DNA of 64,000 nt from Terfezia claveryi (taxonomy: Eukaryota; Ascomycota; Pezizomycetes; Pezizales; Pezizaceae). Positions 1-12,373 of this stretch are shown here, piece after piece. The stretch's first letter is position 1. Each line of letters opens with the position of its first letter. The notes beneath the pieces are model-generated. The model saw nothing but the letters and a program-made list of their open reading frames with translations. It had not been told where the DNA came from and did not search any database. A program made the position numbers and the translations under genes. The stretch spans positions 61,608 through 125,607 of the forward strand of contig WHUX01000160.1 of assembly GCA_015179025.1 (NCBI GenBank), given 5' to 3'.

Positions 1-34
1 AAGAGTAAAGATTAGGTAAGTAAGTTAAAAAAAA
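1..34 (-). mobile_element. G1 retrotransposon internal edge (runs off window)
   Basis: This is the reverse complement of the leader that follows the 5' LTR in the complete G1 copy at 11,532 onward. It shows that a minus-strand G1 element starts at the LTR just to the right and continues leftward out of the window. Confidence 0.75.
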
Positions 35-711
35 TGTAATGATTACTACAAGGCAGTATTCATTTAGTACTATTTATACAATCTATATCCGTAAGCATAG
101 ACGTTTGTGTATTTCGGTTCTGCTGAAGTAAGATCTCAGAAGGGTAGGGAAATTACTATGTGGGACGTTCCCAAAGGGGAACAGTAATTAACTGGTATAA
201 TCTATCTTATATGATTTGTACTATCTAAGCTATATGATCTTGATCTAATCAGTATATAGGCTTGCTTACTGGTGTATGCTGCTTGCTCATTGCTTGTTCT
301 CTGATAGATTCCAGAGGAAATCCAATGCCCATTTATACTCCTCTGATATCTGATGACTAAGGAAATAAATACAATAAAGGGTAGCATACCAGAAGATGGT
401 GCACTGTACAAAAAAGGTTATGTGGCCATAATAATGAGTTACACGGCCGGAACAAAGGTCATGTGGCTATTGTGGTGACTCATATATTCAAAAAAAAAAG
501 TCATGCGGCCATACTGAGGATGTGCTTATATGGTAAGTTCCATGGAATTTCCTATAGTAAATTCCGCATGCTATGGACGCTTATAAAGCAGTAGGAAATG
601 GTAGAAGGCTAGTTCTTTAACTGAGAGGCTTAGTTATATAACATAGTAATAATATAGGAAATATAAAAGTATATAAGCAATTATATAAGCAATAAAACAT
701 TCTCTATTACA
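35..711 (-). repeat. G1 LTR, minus orientation
   Basis: A long terminal repeat of about 677 bp, bounded by TGTAAT and ATTACA. It is the reverse complement of the plus-strand LTRs at 10,856 and 56,032. Its flanking internal sequence lies to the left, outside the window. On the right it directly abuts plus-strand G1 pol sequence beginning ctctcagcaaag, which in the complete copy sits mid-element (about 14,525). The simplest reading is that this minus-strand element inserted into an older plus-strand copy, whose 5' half would then lie beyond the left edge. Confidence 0.85.
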
Positions 712-3700
712 CACTCTCAGCAAAGTAAAAGTAATAATCCCTGCCCATTACCAACTAGTTATTATTTAACTGGAAAATATTCCTAGATTCCAATTAAGTA
801 TGTAGAAAGGATCTAGAACCATAGCGAATGGAATAAGATCAGTATGTACTTAAGTCAACTATAAATCAGTTATAGATTATAATGAACCAGATAATTGGAA
901 AATTATCAGTGATATGGAAGATACCAATTCAGAAAGAGAACTTATGACAGCTGTTTCTACTATACAGAAGCAATTCAACCCTATGACAGAGTTTCTCTTA
1001 TTATTTCCAAAAACAATTCTATAGGAATTGCTACCACTAAGAAAAATTAATCACTCTATCAAACCAAAACCCAAATCTACTTGGATACTAAAATAATAAC
1101 TCTTAGAACATTGATTTAGATAACAAATCCCTAACAAATTAATCGAGAAAGAGGCATTAGGTAACATATATAGAGTAGAAAATGATATAAATGCAGTACT
1201 TATATTCACTATTCTTAAAAGAGATAAATTAGAAGAAGCCAGATACATCAATGACTATCGAGACTACAATTTAGCTGTTAATATAAACCATACCCCACTT
1301 CTAGATATTAATGTAGCTATTGAACTAGTAGTGGAAAATCCTATTTGGACTAAGTTTAACTTAGCTGATAGATTTTTAAAAAATCAGAAACAAAAAGAAA
1401 TCAGAATAATACTCTACTTTTCTATATCACCTAAGATATTTCAGGAGTAGAGTTATATAATAAGCGGATCATAATACTATAGCTACCATAGTTTGTATTA
1501 TGTATGAAATTTTTGAAAATACGGTCTATAAAGATTTAATTATCTACATTGATAATATTATTATTTTTTCCAAAATATATAAGGAACATATAAAATTATT
1601 GAAGAAAGTACTTCAATGTTTACAGGATAAGAAATTCTATCTCAAAGAAAGTAAATGCCAGTTCTTTACTCTAAGATTGAAGATCTTAGGACATGTTTTA
1701 ATATCAAATAGACTATATGTAGATCCAAACAAGAGAACAATTATATTAATATTTCCAACTCTTACTCAGAAAAAAGACCTTAGGAGATTCCTTGGAATTG
1801 TTAATTATATCAGCAGATTTATTCCTGACTTGGTATTATATGCAAGTACCCTATCAGAACTATAAGAAGAAACAAAGAAATGGGAATAAACAGATACTCA
1901 TAATATAGTATTTGAAAAACTAAAGGAACTCATAAATTCTTTATATGTTTTAAAACCTTAGAATAATAAGTCTACTAAATGCAAATATTTAGGCTATAAT
2001 GCTAGTTATATAGGACTAGAATCATGGATAGGTCAAGGACTGCTAATACATATTAGACTATCATACTTCCATTCAAGAAAATTTAATCCAATACAACTTA
2101 ATTATTCCACTTTTCAAAAGGAATTATTAGTGATTATTGACTCATTAAAATTTTTGGAAGTACAATTAAGAGGTTACAAGTTTACTATCCTTACTGACTA
2201 TAAACTACTAGTAACCTTCCATACTCAAATACTAACAAGTCAGAAATTAAGGCAATAGTAAGATTATCTAATGGAATTTGATATAGATATTCAGCATACT
2301 ATAGGAAAAGAAAATTTGATAGCAGATGCTCTATTAAGAAAGTATAAATACCCTAATACTCCCACCACTGAGGACAACTATATTTCCAATAGTATTGATC
2401 CTCCTAACTATATTTACAATCTCAATATCTCTACTAATACTTTAAGAACTTTCAACTCACCAGAAACCTCCACTCAGAATGAAATGGTTTCTTGCAGAGC
2501 TATCAATTTCAAGCATGTTGACTATGACTTCAATAAATATCATAGAGGAGCAGAAGAACTTGCACAATATATCTTCTATCTATACTTTAAAAGTATCTAG
2601 AATGAGAATAGCAAATATGATATGATCAAGAAAGAAGAGTCCTTAGATGATAAGACTCTATCTATCATACTAGAAGAGGTTTTTACTGGGCATGACTGTG
2701 TACCCGATATAAACAAGAATAAACCTTTAATAGTTCTTAGACTAAGATATACGTCTCCCTCTTCTAAAAGCACTTAACAAAACACCCTTACTCCTAAAGA
2801 AGTGAAAGAAATTGCCATTGACCTAGCTCATAGCAATTGGCAACAATACAAGAGGATGTACTGGTCTATTTGTCGAGATTTTTACTGTTCAACTTATTGC
2901 AGTTCCCATGCTATGAACAATCATATATTCACTATCGAAATAAGTACAATCTGCAACTACTATAGATATAGTAGTATGAACTGTAACCTGTCAGCCTCAG
3001 TTCTTAAGAAGGAGAAGGAATTCTATAAGAGTTATGTTGAGCACCTCTTAGCCACAAATGACTTTCATAAGGAACTAGCAACAGTACAATAAACACCAGT
3101 TTATCTACTTCCATAACCTATCAGCCACGAAGAAGCTATTGATGAAATTAGGGAATGGGCAAAACAATAGAACAAGCAAACACACCTAACTCTCTAATAT
3201 AGTATTCAGTTCAGTAACTCTACTAAACAGATGAGTACCCAACAAATAGAATAGGAGATCAAAGATACTTGTGTTGCCCCTCAACAACTATAGAATATAC
3301 CTCAACAACTAGCTGCAACCACTAGCAGTAGTAATATAATTCTAATCAATACTACCACTATTATTACTCATTCCCAAAAGCGAGTAGCCATTAACAAAGA
3401 CCTAGAATCCTCTTTTATTCAAAATACTAAAACCTCTAGATAGCATTCTGATTTTTGTAAGTTTTCAGGATATAATACTTCTATATGTAAAGAGAAGAAA
3501 CCCACTATTAATAACTTCAATCAAAGGATTGAACTAACCCTCAACAAGCTCATTGAAGAAAAATACATTAATAACAGATGGGCAGACGATAAGGACTATT
3601 TTATTACCTATTAGCTTAATCAAAGTATAGGAATGAAAGCTACATACTAGACGTATATGAGAGTATATTCTATCTAGAAGAACTATTATGATACCTTCAT

Positions 3701-5346
3701 CAGCCATAAGGATTATAGAAGAAAAGATGGATTTTTGTATATCAAAAACTGATAAGGATAATAGAGATTAGTCTTGCCCTCTACCTTTAATATCGAAGGC
3801 AAGAACTATCTCAAATTAGTTATTAATGATGCACATAAAGCAACTGCTCATAGTGGCATTGAAAAAATAATGAAATATCTTACTGACTGATATAATCACT
3901 AGTCCTTTACAGAACCAACTAAGGACTATATCAGGAGTTATAATACTTGTCAATAGACAAAGTATTCCAATAAGGCACTGCTTGGACTCATAACTCCATT
4001 ACATGTACCAAGAAGGCCATTCACAGACATATGAATAGATTTTTTTAAGTTAGTACCTGTTTTTACTAAGTATTTAATTTTGTACCCGAATATTCCTATT
4101 AAAGAAAATCATATTATTTGTATTTTATGATTTTAGATGATTGTCGATAAATAATTATGATTCAAATTTCTTATTCCTATCTTAGATAATTTCACAGCAG
4201 AACAATATCCTGCTACCTTTGATACTCATGTAGTCCCAACTATAGGATACTCTTTTTATATTGTTTTTAATCCAGACATTGTTTTTATATCATTGCATTT
4301 TTAAGATTGGGCTAGAAATAAAGGAATCAAATTGGAACTGTCCACCATATGTTATCCATATACAGATAGACAATTAGAAATTATGAACAAAGAAATTCTG
4401 CAAGTACCAAGAGCTTGTAAAATTGAAGGATTTAATTGGCTACAGAAACTACTAGAGATATAGTTGAAACTTAACTCTAGGTATAACACTACTAGATAGA
4501 ATAGCCCCTATTCCATACTGTTTAAATTTAATATACATTTTGGTATATTGATACTTTCATACTCTAGTAATATATATATACCAGCAAATAAATATCATAA
4601 GATAATATCTAAAAACTTTTATAATACTAAGAAGACTCAAGCATCTCAAGTGAATAAATAACTACCCAATACAACTAAATTTTCAGTCGTATGACAAGTC
4701 ATGCTTTCTTTAGAAAATATCAATATATCAAATGTCTCACCTAAACTCAAATCAAGATAGCTAGGCCTATTTCCCATTATTTCTATTAATCGGAAACGCA
4801 ATAATTATAGCCTAGACCTGTCCAGCCAACCTGACCTTCATCTCATATATAATACCTTTCATATCAGCAAACTTAAACTATATTATAAAAATGATTCTAT
4901 TTAGTTCCCTCAAAAACAAACTCAAAAACTAGGACTAATTCAAAATGATCATTATTAAGTTGAAAAGGTATTAGAATTCAGAACAGCTCCTTGAACTAGA
5001 GAAAGACAATATAAGGTCAGATGGCTAGAATACTCTCCTAAATATGATTCTTGAGTAAATGCCAAGGATATTACCACTGAAATTCTCTAAGATTTCTAGA
5101 CAACTGAAAGTTTGGAAAATATATTTAAGAGATGATGAACAACTCAAAGAAAATAAGAACTATAAAGTAGAGATGAAACTAGAGCTCTTATTTAGCAAGA
5201 ATGAGATTGAGTTATGAGTCAAGAAACTACTAAGGATATTCATGTTAATATAAATATATTAATAATGCATTAAATCTTAGGATATATAGAAATCAATTTG
5301 GTAGAGTGAGAGAAGTAAAGATAAAAAATCCTTCTATATAGGGAAC
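712..5346 (+). pseudogene. G1 gypsy pol remnant (RT, RNase H, zinc-knuckle linker, integrase, chromodomain)
   Basis: The 3' part of a Ty3/gypsy polyprotein, heavily broken by in-frame TAG and TAA codons. In order: reverse transcriptase (about 1,180-1,870; YIDD has become YIDN at 1,545-1,556, so catalysis is lost); RNase H (about 1,980-2,340, with the motif FQKELLVIIDSLKF); a long linker with a decayed zinc knuckle (about 2,945-2,990, where His and one Cys are lost); integrase (HHCC region about 3,800-3,960, core about 4,020-4,450); and a C-terminal chromodomain-like segment (about 4,965-5,100). It matches the copy at 14,500-25,200 throughout. The 5' half is missing because a minus-strand LTR interrupts it at 711. 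The retained 3' LTR follows directly. The signature QQGDCNA in the sister copy resembles the Ty3-like lineage common in fungi. A dead relic. Confidence 0.85.
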
Positions 5347-6034
5347 TGTAATGAAGAATATTTCATTGCTTATATAATTGCTTATATACTTTTGTATTTT
5401 CTATATTACTACTATGTTATGTAACTAAGCCTCTCAGTTGAAGAACTAGCCTTCTCCTATTTCCTACTACTTTATAAGCGTCTATAGTATATGGAATTTG
5501 CTATTGGAAATTCCATGGAACTTGCTATATGAGCACACTCTCAGTATGGCTGCATTACCTTTGTTTTGAATATGTGAGTTACTATTATGGCCACATGACC
5601 TTTATTCTACTTATGTGACTCATTACTATGACTACATGACCTCTTTTATATAGCGTACCATCTTCTAGTATGCCATTCTTTATTGTATTTATTTCTTTAG
5701 TTATCAGATTTCAGAGAAGTATAAATAGGTACTGGATTCCCTTTAGAATCCAAAAAAAAGAAGTAAGAAGTAGCAAGCAATTAGCAAGCAATGTACAATA
5801 GCAAGCAAGCCTATATACCGATCAGATCAAGATTATATAGCTTAGATAATGTAAATTATATAAGATAGATTATATCAGTTAATTACTGTTTCTTTTGAGA
5901 ACATCCCATATTGTAATCTCTATACCCTTCTAAGGTCTTACCTTTGTAGAACTGAAATACATATATATCTGTGCCTATATATATAGATTGTATAAATAGT
6001 ACCGAATGAATGCTATCTAGTATTATTCATTACA
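5347..6034 (+). repeat. G1 LTR (3' LTR of the 712-5,346 copy)
   Basis: A plus-orientation LTR starting TGTAATGAAG and ending CATTACA, directly after the pol remnant. Downstream, without a gap, comes reverse-oriented G1 leader sequence. This copy therefore appears to have inserted into an older minus-strand G1 element. The 5 nt after it (agata) are the expected target-site copy, but its partner lies outside the window. Confidence 0.88.
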
Positions 6035-6352
6035 AGATAGTTTGTTGATCTTATTAGGAAAAGTGTTGTAAATGAGGGTAGAATTGTTTAATATAGGGTA
6101 CCACAGCCCATTAGAGCTCTGCTTAGCTTGCTTTCTAAGTCTTTTGTTGATGTACTGCAGTTGAGAGTCTAATGTCTCATTATTAGATAATTTACTAGCT
6201 AGTTAAATATTGATATTATTTTATATGTATAGGTTTATGTATATAGGTATGTGTATCGAATTGTATATACTTGCTTAAGTATAATAAAGTATTTAAAGGT
6301 TGATCAGGCCTTAGATTTAAGAGTAAAGATTAGATAAGTAAGTTAAAAAACA
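6035..6352 (-). mobile_element. G1 5' leader remnant, minus orientation
   Basis: This is the reverse complement of the non-coding leader between the 5' LTR and gag in the complete copy (about 11,532-11,845). It includes the matches to 'gatcaggcct' and 'ctagctag'. Together with the LTR on its right it is the 5' end of a minus-strand G1 element whose remainder was displaced by the later plus-strand insertion. Confidence 0.8.
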
Positions 6353-6986
6353 TGTAATGAATGGTACTAGATAGTATTTATTCAGTACTATTTATATAAT
6401 CTATATTTGTAGACACAGATATTTATATATTTTGTTTCTGCTAAGGTAAGACTTTAGAAAGGTAAAGAGATTATGATATAGAACGTTCCTAAAGGGAACA
6501 GTAATTAATTGGTATAATCTATCTTATATGATTTCTACTATCTAAACTATATGATCTTAATCTAATTAGTATATAGGTTTACTTGCTACTGTGTACTTAC
6601 TTGTCCTTACTTACTATTAGATTCTAGAGGGAATCTAGCACCTATTTATACTCCTTTGAAATATAATGATTAAAGAAATAAATATAATAAAGGGTGGCAT
6701 ACCAGAAGGTAGTGTGCTGTATAAAAGAGCTTATATAGCTATCGTAGTGACTCATATGTTCAAAACAAAGGTCATACGGCCATCCTAAGGGTGTACTCAT
6801 ATGGCAAGTTCTATGGAATTTCCCATGGCAAATTCCGCATGCTATAGATGCTTATAAAGCAGTAGAAAATAATAGAAGGCTAGTCTTTTGACCAAGTAGC
6901 TTAGTTATATAACATAGTAGTAATATAGGAAATATAAAAGTATATAAGCAATTATATAAGTAATAAAACGTTCTCCATTACACAAT
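6353..6986 (-). repeat. G1 LTR, minus orientation
   Basis: Inverted LTR bounded by TGTAAT and ATTACA. It is somewhat shorter than the other copies because of internal deletions in the tandem sub-repeat region. It abuts Plavaka-derivative sequence beginning caatagtggct on its right (compare 37,470), so this G1 element had inserted into such a derivative. Confidence 0.83.
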
Positions 6987-7359
6987 AGTGGCTACATAGC
7001 TAGCTAGTATTAGAGCATTATAAATGCAAGCTGTAAGTGGGTGTATATTATAGAAGAGAGCAATTTGGGCAATTTGAGGCCTTAGTTCAGCAATGCCAGA
7101 CATAGAACCTATAGTATTAATAACCTTAATTGAGTTGTTGATGTAATTGGAATAAACTTTGATATTCAGATATTGAGCTTATATCAACTACCATCTGGAT
7201 GGCTATTGTTGCTCCAATAGTATCAAGATTGTATTGCAATATAGTATAGGACCCTAGTTGTGTCTGGATTGAAATGCAATACTTTAGAGTATCTAGATGT
7301 ATAGGATACCTAGAACCCAAAATCATATCCAGACATCAAATTTTTTTTTTTGATATAGT
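6987..7359 (+). mobile_element. Right-arm fragment of a Plavaka-related non-autonomous element
   Basis: Co-linear with the right arm of the fold-back element at 37,470-37,852. Both share 'caatagtggct', a segment with 'ccaatagtgtccagattgtat'-like text, and a terminal T-rich run following a GACGCCA-like motif (here GACATCA). It is AT-shifted and its left half is missing, cut by the G1 LTR. The right boundary near 7,359 is approximate. Confidence 0.6.
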
Positions 7360-8519
7360 ATAGTAGGTTTCGATCTTTATCCTATATTATATACAGGTTG
7401 ATTGCTATTTTATATACCTAGTTAGTCTTACCCTAACCTTCTTACAATACATGCTTTATTACTTATCAAAAATTCATAGAAGTATGCCTCCATAGTCTTT
7501 TGAAGGGTATTTGTTTCTATAATACTAATTCTCTCTACATTTATCTACCTACCAAGTATTATAGGATATCTGTTATATCCAGTATCAACATCTTGTATAA
7601 TCTCTCAATATAACTATTACAATGCAGTCTTCAGAATAATTAATTGACTGCTAGTCTATTGTCTCCAAATTTGTCTAATAATTGCTACTCATACCAAACT
7701 TAGTATTTCATGTTCAAATTGAACTGGAGGGAGTTCTTACACTGATATACCCTTCTCTTTTATTGGACGACTCTTTTCTTTTTGAGGAGTACCCTTTAGT
7801 TTTTAAAGAGTACCCTTTTCTTTTTGGTAAGTACTGCTTTCTTTTTTAGGACTACTATAAGTACTCTCATAGGGGATACTATTGTCTTGACATTCCTAGC
7901 TCCTTGTTTTATTCTGGCTATTATATCTATATATATTTGGAAGTACAAAAGAGTAAGTATTATATCCACACTGACTGAAGGTTGTAAATTTAAAGATTTA
8001 AGGTTTGGGACAGTAAGTTTATTTATATATATATATTCTTGAGGGTATAAAGTAGTTGAAAAATAGACTAATCTTAAACAATGAGCTCTATAATAAAGTA
8101 TAATTTATTGTTTATCTGTATTCCCAACTATTAGCTCACTCATAATAAAAGGAATAATAAAAAAACATTAACTTAGTGTTATGCTACATTAGCCTATTAA
8201 TATCAAAAAAAATATATAAGAAAAATACCCTATAGAAATATACATAATTCTAAAACAAATTAGTCTCCCTTAGCATACTCTATTGATATCAAAAAAATAT
8301 ACAAAGAAATAATCTCTTATATGTGCTATAAACATCCAAAAAATAATACAAAAACAAAATACCTTTTACTTCAGGCTATAGCTATCTAACAAATATATAA
8401 ATAAGGATACAAAAAAGAATATAATCTAATACAAAAGTAGTAAATATAATTACTATCCATCCTCAGGATATGGATTACTACTAGAAAACCAATCAATTTG
8501 TATTTAGATATATTTCAAG
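7360..8519. other. AT-rich decayed DNA without an assignable gene
   Basis: No intact gene. On the minus strand about 7,860-7,500 reads as Lys/Arg-rich text followed by a protein-like stretch broken by many stops, so it may be an old coding sequence. I do not recognise the family. The short open frames here are typical of AT-rich DNA. Confidence 0.4.
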
Positions 8520-10560
8520 TAAAATCTAGTTATACAAGTATATAGAGTATATAGAGTAGATTAAATATAAATAAAAGACCTCTTAGAGGACCCTTTGAAA
8601 AGTGAGGGAGGGGTATGAGGGGTGATACCTCTCCGTACAGGGCGTAATAGGGTAGAAATAGTGATAACAGATAAAGTAGAAGTAGTAGACGAAGAAAACC
8701 TTGAATCATTACCTTATTTATCCAATTCATTATCCGATACCTTAATAACTACTGGAGATTGGATTGTAACCTTCTTTGCTTTAGTAGAACAACCTGGAGG
8801 TGCTTGACCTACTGCTTGTTTTACCTTTCTTTTCTTCATAGCTTGAGATCACTTTAGATCTGCTATAGCTTACTTTTTATATAACCTAGCTAAAGTTTTT
8901 CTATTAATTTTTTCATCATAACCCTTTTCAATATACCTCTTATCCTAGAAGCTACTAACTTTACTATATTCTGATCTTTATCTATTATAATTCCAAAGTA
9001 CTTCAACTGTTCAATAATATCTAAAAGCTCTACTTTGTTTATAAGACCTATTTTTTTTAATATTAGTTTAGCTTGTCAGGTATAGTGGAGAAGATTACTT
9101 AAGTTCTTTGGAGTTGTAATTGTTATAGTAAAGAAAGGCGATGAAAGATTTTAAACATGTCCATATAGAATATTTTCTAGTACATATTAGGTATTGTATA
9201 GAATTAAACCTATACTATACTATCCTACTGCAATATTCTCTTTTATATATATTATTTTTCGAGCTTTAAACAATAATAGTAGGAAATTTCCCTTCCAAAT
9301 AGAAAAAAATAAGAAACAAGTTGTTTAATCTACTACCTTCCTATATGCCTTCTATAGTAGAGAAAAGAGACCAATATCAAAGGGCTAAAGTAAATGGGTA
9401 CTATATTGTGGTAAATAGTATAGCTTAATATTGACTTTATCATAATACTTACTAAATTCCAAAATAATATATGAATCATATACATTAATAATCGAAAGAC
9501 AGTAGGAGGATATTGCAGTAACTCATAGCTTTATTACTTGATCAAAGTGTTTGAGCTATTCTATTCCTAGTTTATGACTTAACTACCCTTTCAGAGAAAT
9601 TGCAAATAGATACTTTGCTACTTCCAAATTCTCCTTTAGATGCTGATACTATCCCATATATCTTTTTGCTCCCATATAGGTAATCAATAGTAGTAATACC
9701 ATTTTATTTCTACAAATTGTCTTAATAACTATAATTAGCTCTTAATTTTTATCTTGTACAAGCTTGCTAGTTATTCCTCTTTCTTACTCTCTACAAATAA
9801 CCTTACATCAATCTGACTTGCCTATTTTAATCCTCTTTTTATCTATATTGAATTACATATCTTCTAGAATATCAAATCTTTGGATAAGACTATCTAACCT
9901 CTAAAAGTGATTGGCTATTTTCTCAGGATCACTAGCTTTGATATAATTCTTATTAAATATAGAGAAGAATTTTGCAATTAAATTTAGGTGTCAGTTAAAG
10001 AATCTTATGATCTAATTCTTGCCAATAACTTGATCTAGATTAATGGGTTGATCTCATGGAATCATAACTGCTTTTTATACATGCTTAATTCAGGGTAGAA
10101 AGCCTGTAAGCTCTAACTAATATATCCATTATACAATAGTATACTCCTCTGCTACTATTACTAGTTGCTGCCTTCATGTACTACTAAACTGGTTTGTCCT
10201 CCATAAAAATATTATTGTAGGGTAGTATATACAATACTATTAATAGTAGTAGCCTTACAGATCATTAGGTAGAGTCTAGATTTTAGTCCTTTAAGTATAC
10301 AAGCTATAGATAACTCCTTTTAATCTACTAACTTGAGCTTTCTAGACTTTATTTAACATATTTTCTACTTTTAATAAGTTATTTAGCCCTCATAGAATTT
10401 AGCTAATATTCTACATTATTAGTAGGTTATACATACTAGTTATCTGATTCTCTGTTAAATTTAATACTTTGAGTAGTCAAACTTGAGGACAAAGTATTAT
10501 TGAACTATAAACTCTAGTATTGCTCCACTTGCTCTGTATTTGTTAGTTGTAGACCCCTAT
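8520..10560 (-). pseudogene. pogo/Fot1-like (Tc1/mariner superfamily) transposase, heavily mutated
   Basis: Reading the minus strand and ignoring stops gives the order expected for a Fot1/pogo transposase. First, around 10,170-10,000, comes a CENP-B-type helix-turn-helix second half (VQWIYQLELTGF-like text, then PINLDQVIGKN and a W/RF..R.P segment). Then the DDE core starts at about 9,850 with FNIDKKRIKIG, which corresponds to the usual YNMDE.GF..G. VICRE..RGITS and a GSVLPPLIIYKG-like stretch follow down to about 9,660. Near 9,400 is STHLL.PFDIGLF, matching the family's STHLLQPLDVG.F. Last comes a Lys-rich C-terminus ending APPGC at about 8,800. Dozens of TAG/TAA codons stand where the family has Trp or Gln. 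Length (about 550-650 codons) fits the family. Terminal inverted repeats were not identified. Confidence 0.72.
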
Positions 10561-10850
10561 CACTACTCTTATTACTAGTAGATGAGGGCTAATCTATATC
10601 CCAGTAGTAATTTATATTATAAGGATAGCTAGTAAACTTTAGAAAATTAATAATAAATGACTATTCATAGTATCTATAATAAGTTCTCCATCGGTGACAA
10701 GTTTTTTATTCGTAATATATTTTCTATTTATGATATATTTAAGAAATTCAAATTAGTCCCTATTCTACTCTTTAGTTTGCTTCTTCCCTATCCTTACTAT
10801 AATTGTTATCCTCATTATTATACTTACCCTCATTCTTATATGCTAGCTCA
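10561..10850. other. AT-rich spacer between pogo relic and G1 element
   Basis: Low-complexity AT-rich sequence with no recognisable gene. A 67-codon open frame at 10,657-10,860 is made of Tyr/Pro/His-rich text with no family resemblance and ends inside the LTR. Confidence 0.4.
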
Positions 10851-10855
10851 TCTTT
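10851..10855. repeat. Target-site duplication of G1, left copy
   Basis: The pentamer tcttt immediately precedes the TG of the 5' LTR and is repeated at 26,114-26,118 after the CA of the 3' LTR. A 5-bp duplication is standard for gypsy integration. Confidence 0.88.
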
Positions 10856-11531
10856 TGTAATGGAGAACGTTTCATTGCTCATATACTTACTTATATACTT
10901 TTGTATTTCCTATATTACTACTATATTATATAACTAAGCCTCTCAGTTGAAGGACTAGCCTTCTACTATTTCCTACTGCTTTATAAGCATCTATAGCATG
11001 CGGAATTTACCATGGGAAGTTCTATGGAACTTACTATATGAGCACACCATTAGTATAGCTGCATGACCTTTGTTTTGAATGTGTGAGTCTCTACTATAAC
11101 CATATGACCTTTGTTCTTGCCGTATGACTTTTTACTATGGCTCCATGACCTCTTTTGTACAGCGTACCACCTTCTGATATGCTACCCTTATACTGTATTT
11201 ATTTCCTTAGTCATCAGATCTCAGAGGAGTATAAATAGGTGCTGAATTCCCTCTGGAATCTAATACAGAGAGAGAATGAACAAGCAGTACACAGCAGCAA
11301 GCAAGCCTATATACCGATTAGACCAAGATCATATAGCTTAGATAGTACAAATCATATAAGATAGATTACACCAGTTAATTACTGTTCCCTTCTGGGAACA
11401 TCCCATATAGTGATCTCCCTATCCTTCTGAGGTCTTACCTCAGTAGAACCGAAATACACAAACGTCCATGTCTACAGATATAAATTGTATAAACGGTACT
11501 GAATGAATACTTTCTAGTAGTATTTGTTACA
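10856..11531 (+). repeat. G1 5' LTR
   Basis: 676 bp, from TGTAATGGAG to GTTACA. It contains a TATA-like box (tataaata, 11,230-11,237) in the same place as in the other LTR copies, and upstream sub-repeats built on a 'catgacc...tgtgactc' unit. The core promoter of the element is therefore expected here. Confidence 0.9.
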
Positions 11532-12062
11532 TTTTTTTTAACTTACTTACCTAATGTTTACTCTTCAATCCAAGGCCTGATCAACCTTCAAATAATTTAT
11601 TACACTTAAGCAAGTGTATACTATTCCACACACACCCCTACACATACGAACGTGTACATATAAAATAATATCAATATTTAACTAGCTAGTAAATCATCCA
11701 ACAATGAGAGATTAGACTCTCAACTGCAAGACATCAACAAAAGACTTGGAAAGCAAGCTAAGTAGAGCTCTAATGGCTTGTAGTACTCTATATTAAACAA
11801 TACTACACTCATTTATGACACTTTTCCCAATAAGATTAATAAACCATCTTGTACTTCTGGCAACTGCCATTATAGTTATATCTGTACTACCAGTATATTA
11901 TAGAAAAACTGGCCCCCCAGGTCCCAGGAATAATTGGTCTAAACAACCAAGTATTACGATCCCAAGGCTCAAATCTCACTGCCTTTACTACAACTATTTC
12001 TTCTAGAAAAGAATTACCTCTATCAGAATCTTCTTTACGCCTAGACATTTCTACCAAGACCT

Positions 12063-12340
12063 TTACGCCCCAACGTCTACCTCAATATACCAATCAGAAA
12101 AAGTGACACTCTTGTTGGAAGAACTAGAATTAGATTCTAGACCAGTAGACAAAGAAAAACCAGGACCATAAGAAACATTAAGATCCTGATATCCAACCTC
12201 ACCAATTGAGTAAGCTATCAATCTAACCGAACCGTCAGTTGAATAGAGATCAGAAGGATCATCAGCTACTACACTATCAGTATAGTAAGGTGCCAAAGAG
12301 GAAAAGCAACTCAACTATCATATCACATAACCAGTTGCAT
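12063..12340 (-). pseudogene. G1 antisense ORF, decayed copy
   Basis: Minus-strand frame in the leader between LTR and gag, 83 codons from the first Met still in frame. It contains SYGPGFSLSTGLESN and KSVTFSDWYIEV, which align with SYGPGFSSSTGLESS and KSVTFSDWCVEV in the better copy at 57,011-57,538. The continuation toward 11,830 is broken by stops. The forward frame across the same DNA is closed by several stops shared by both copies, so the antisense direction is the one that stayed open. Function unknown; no resemblance to a known family recognised. Confidence 0.5.
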
Positions 12341-12373
12341 TTGGTTGTAGACAGGTAACGAAATCAGATATCA

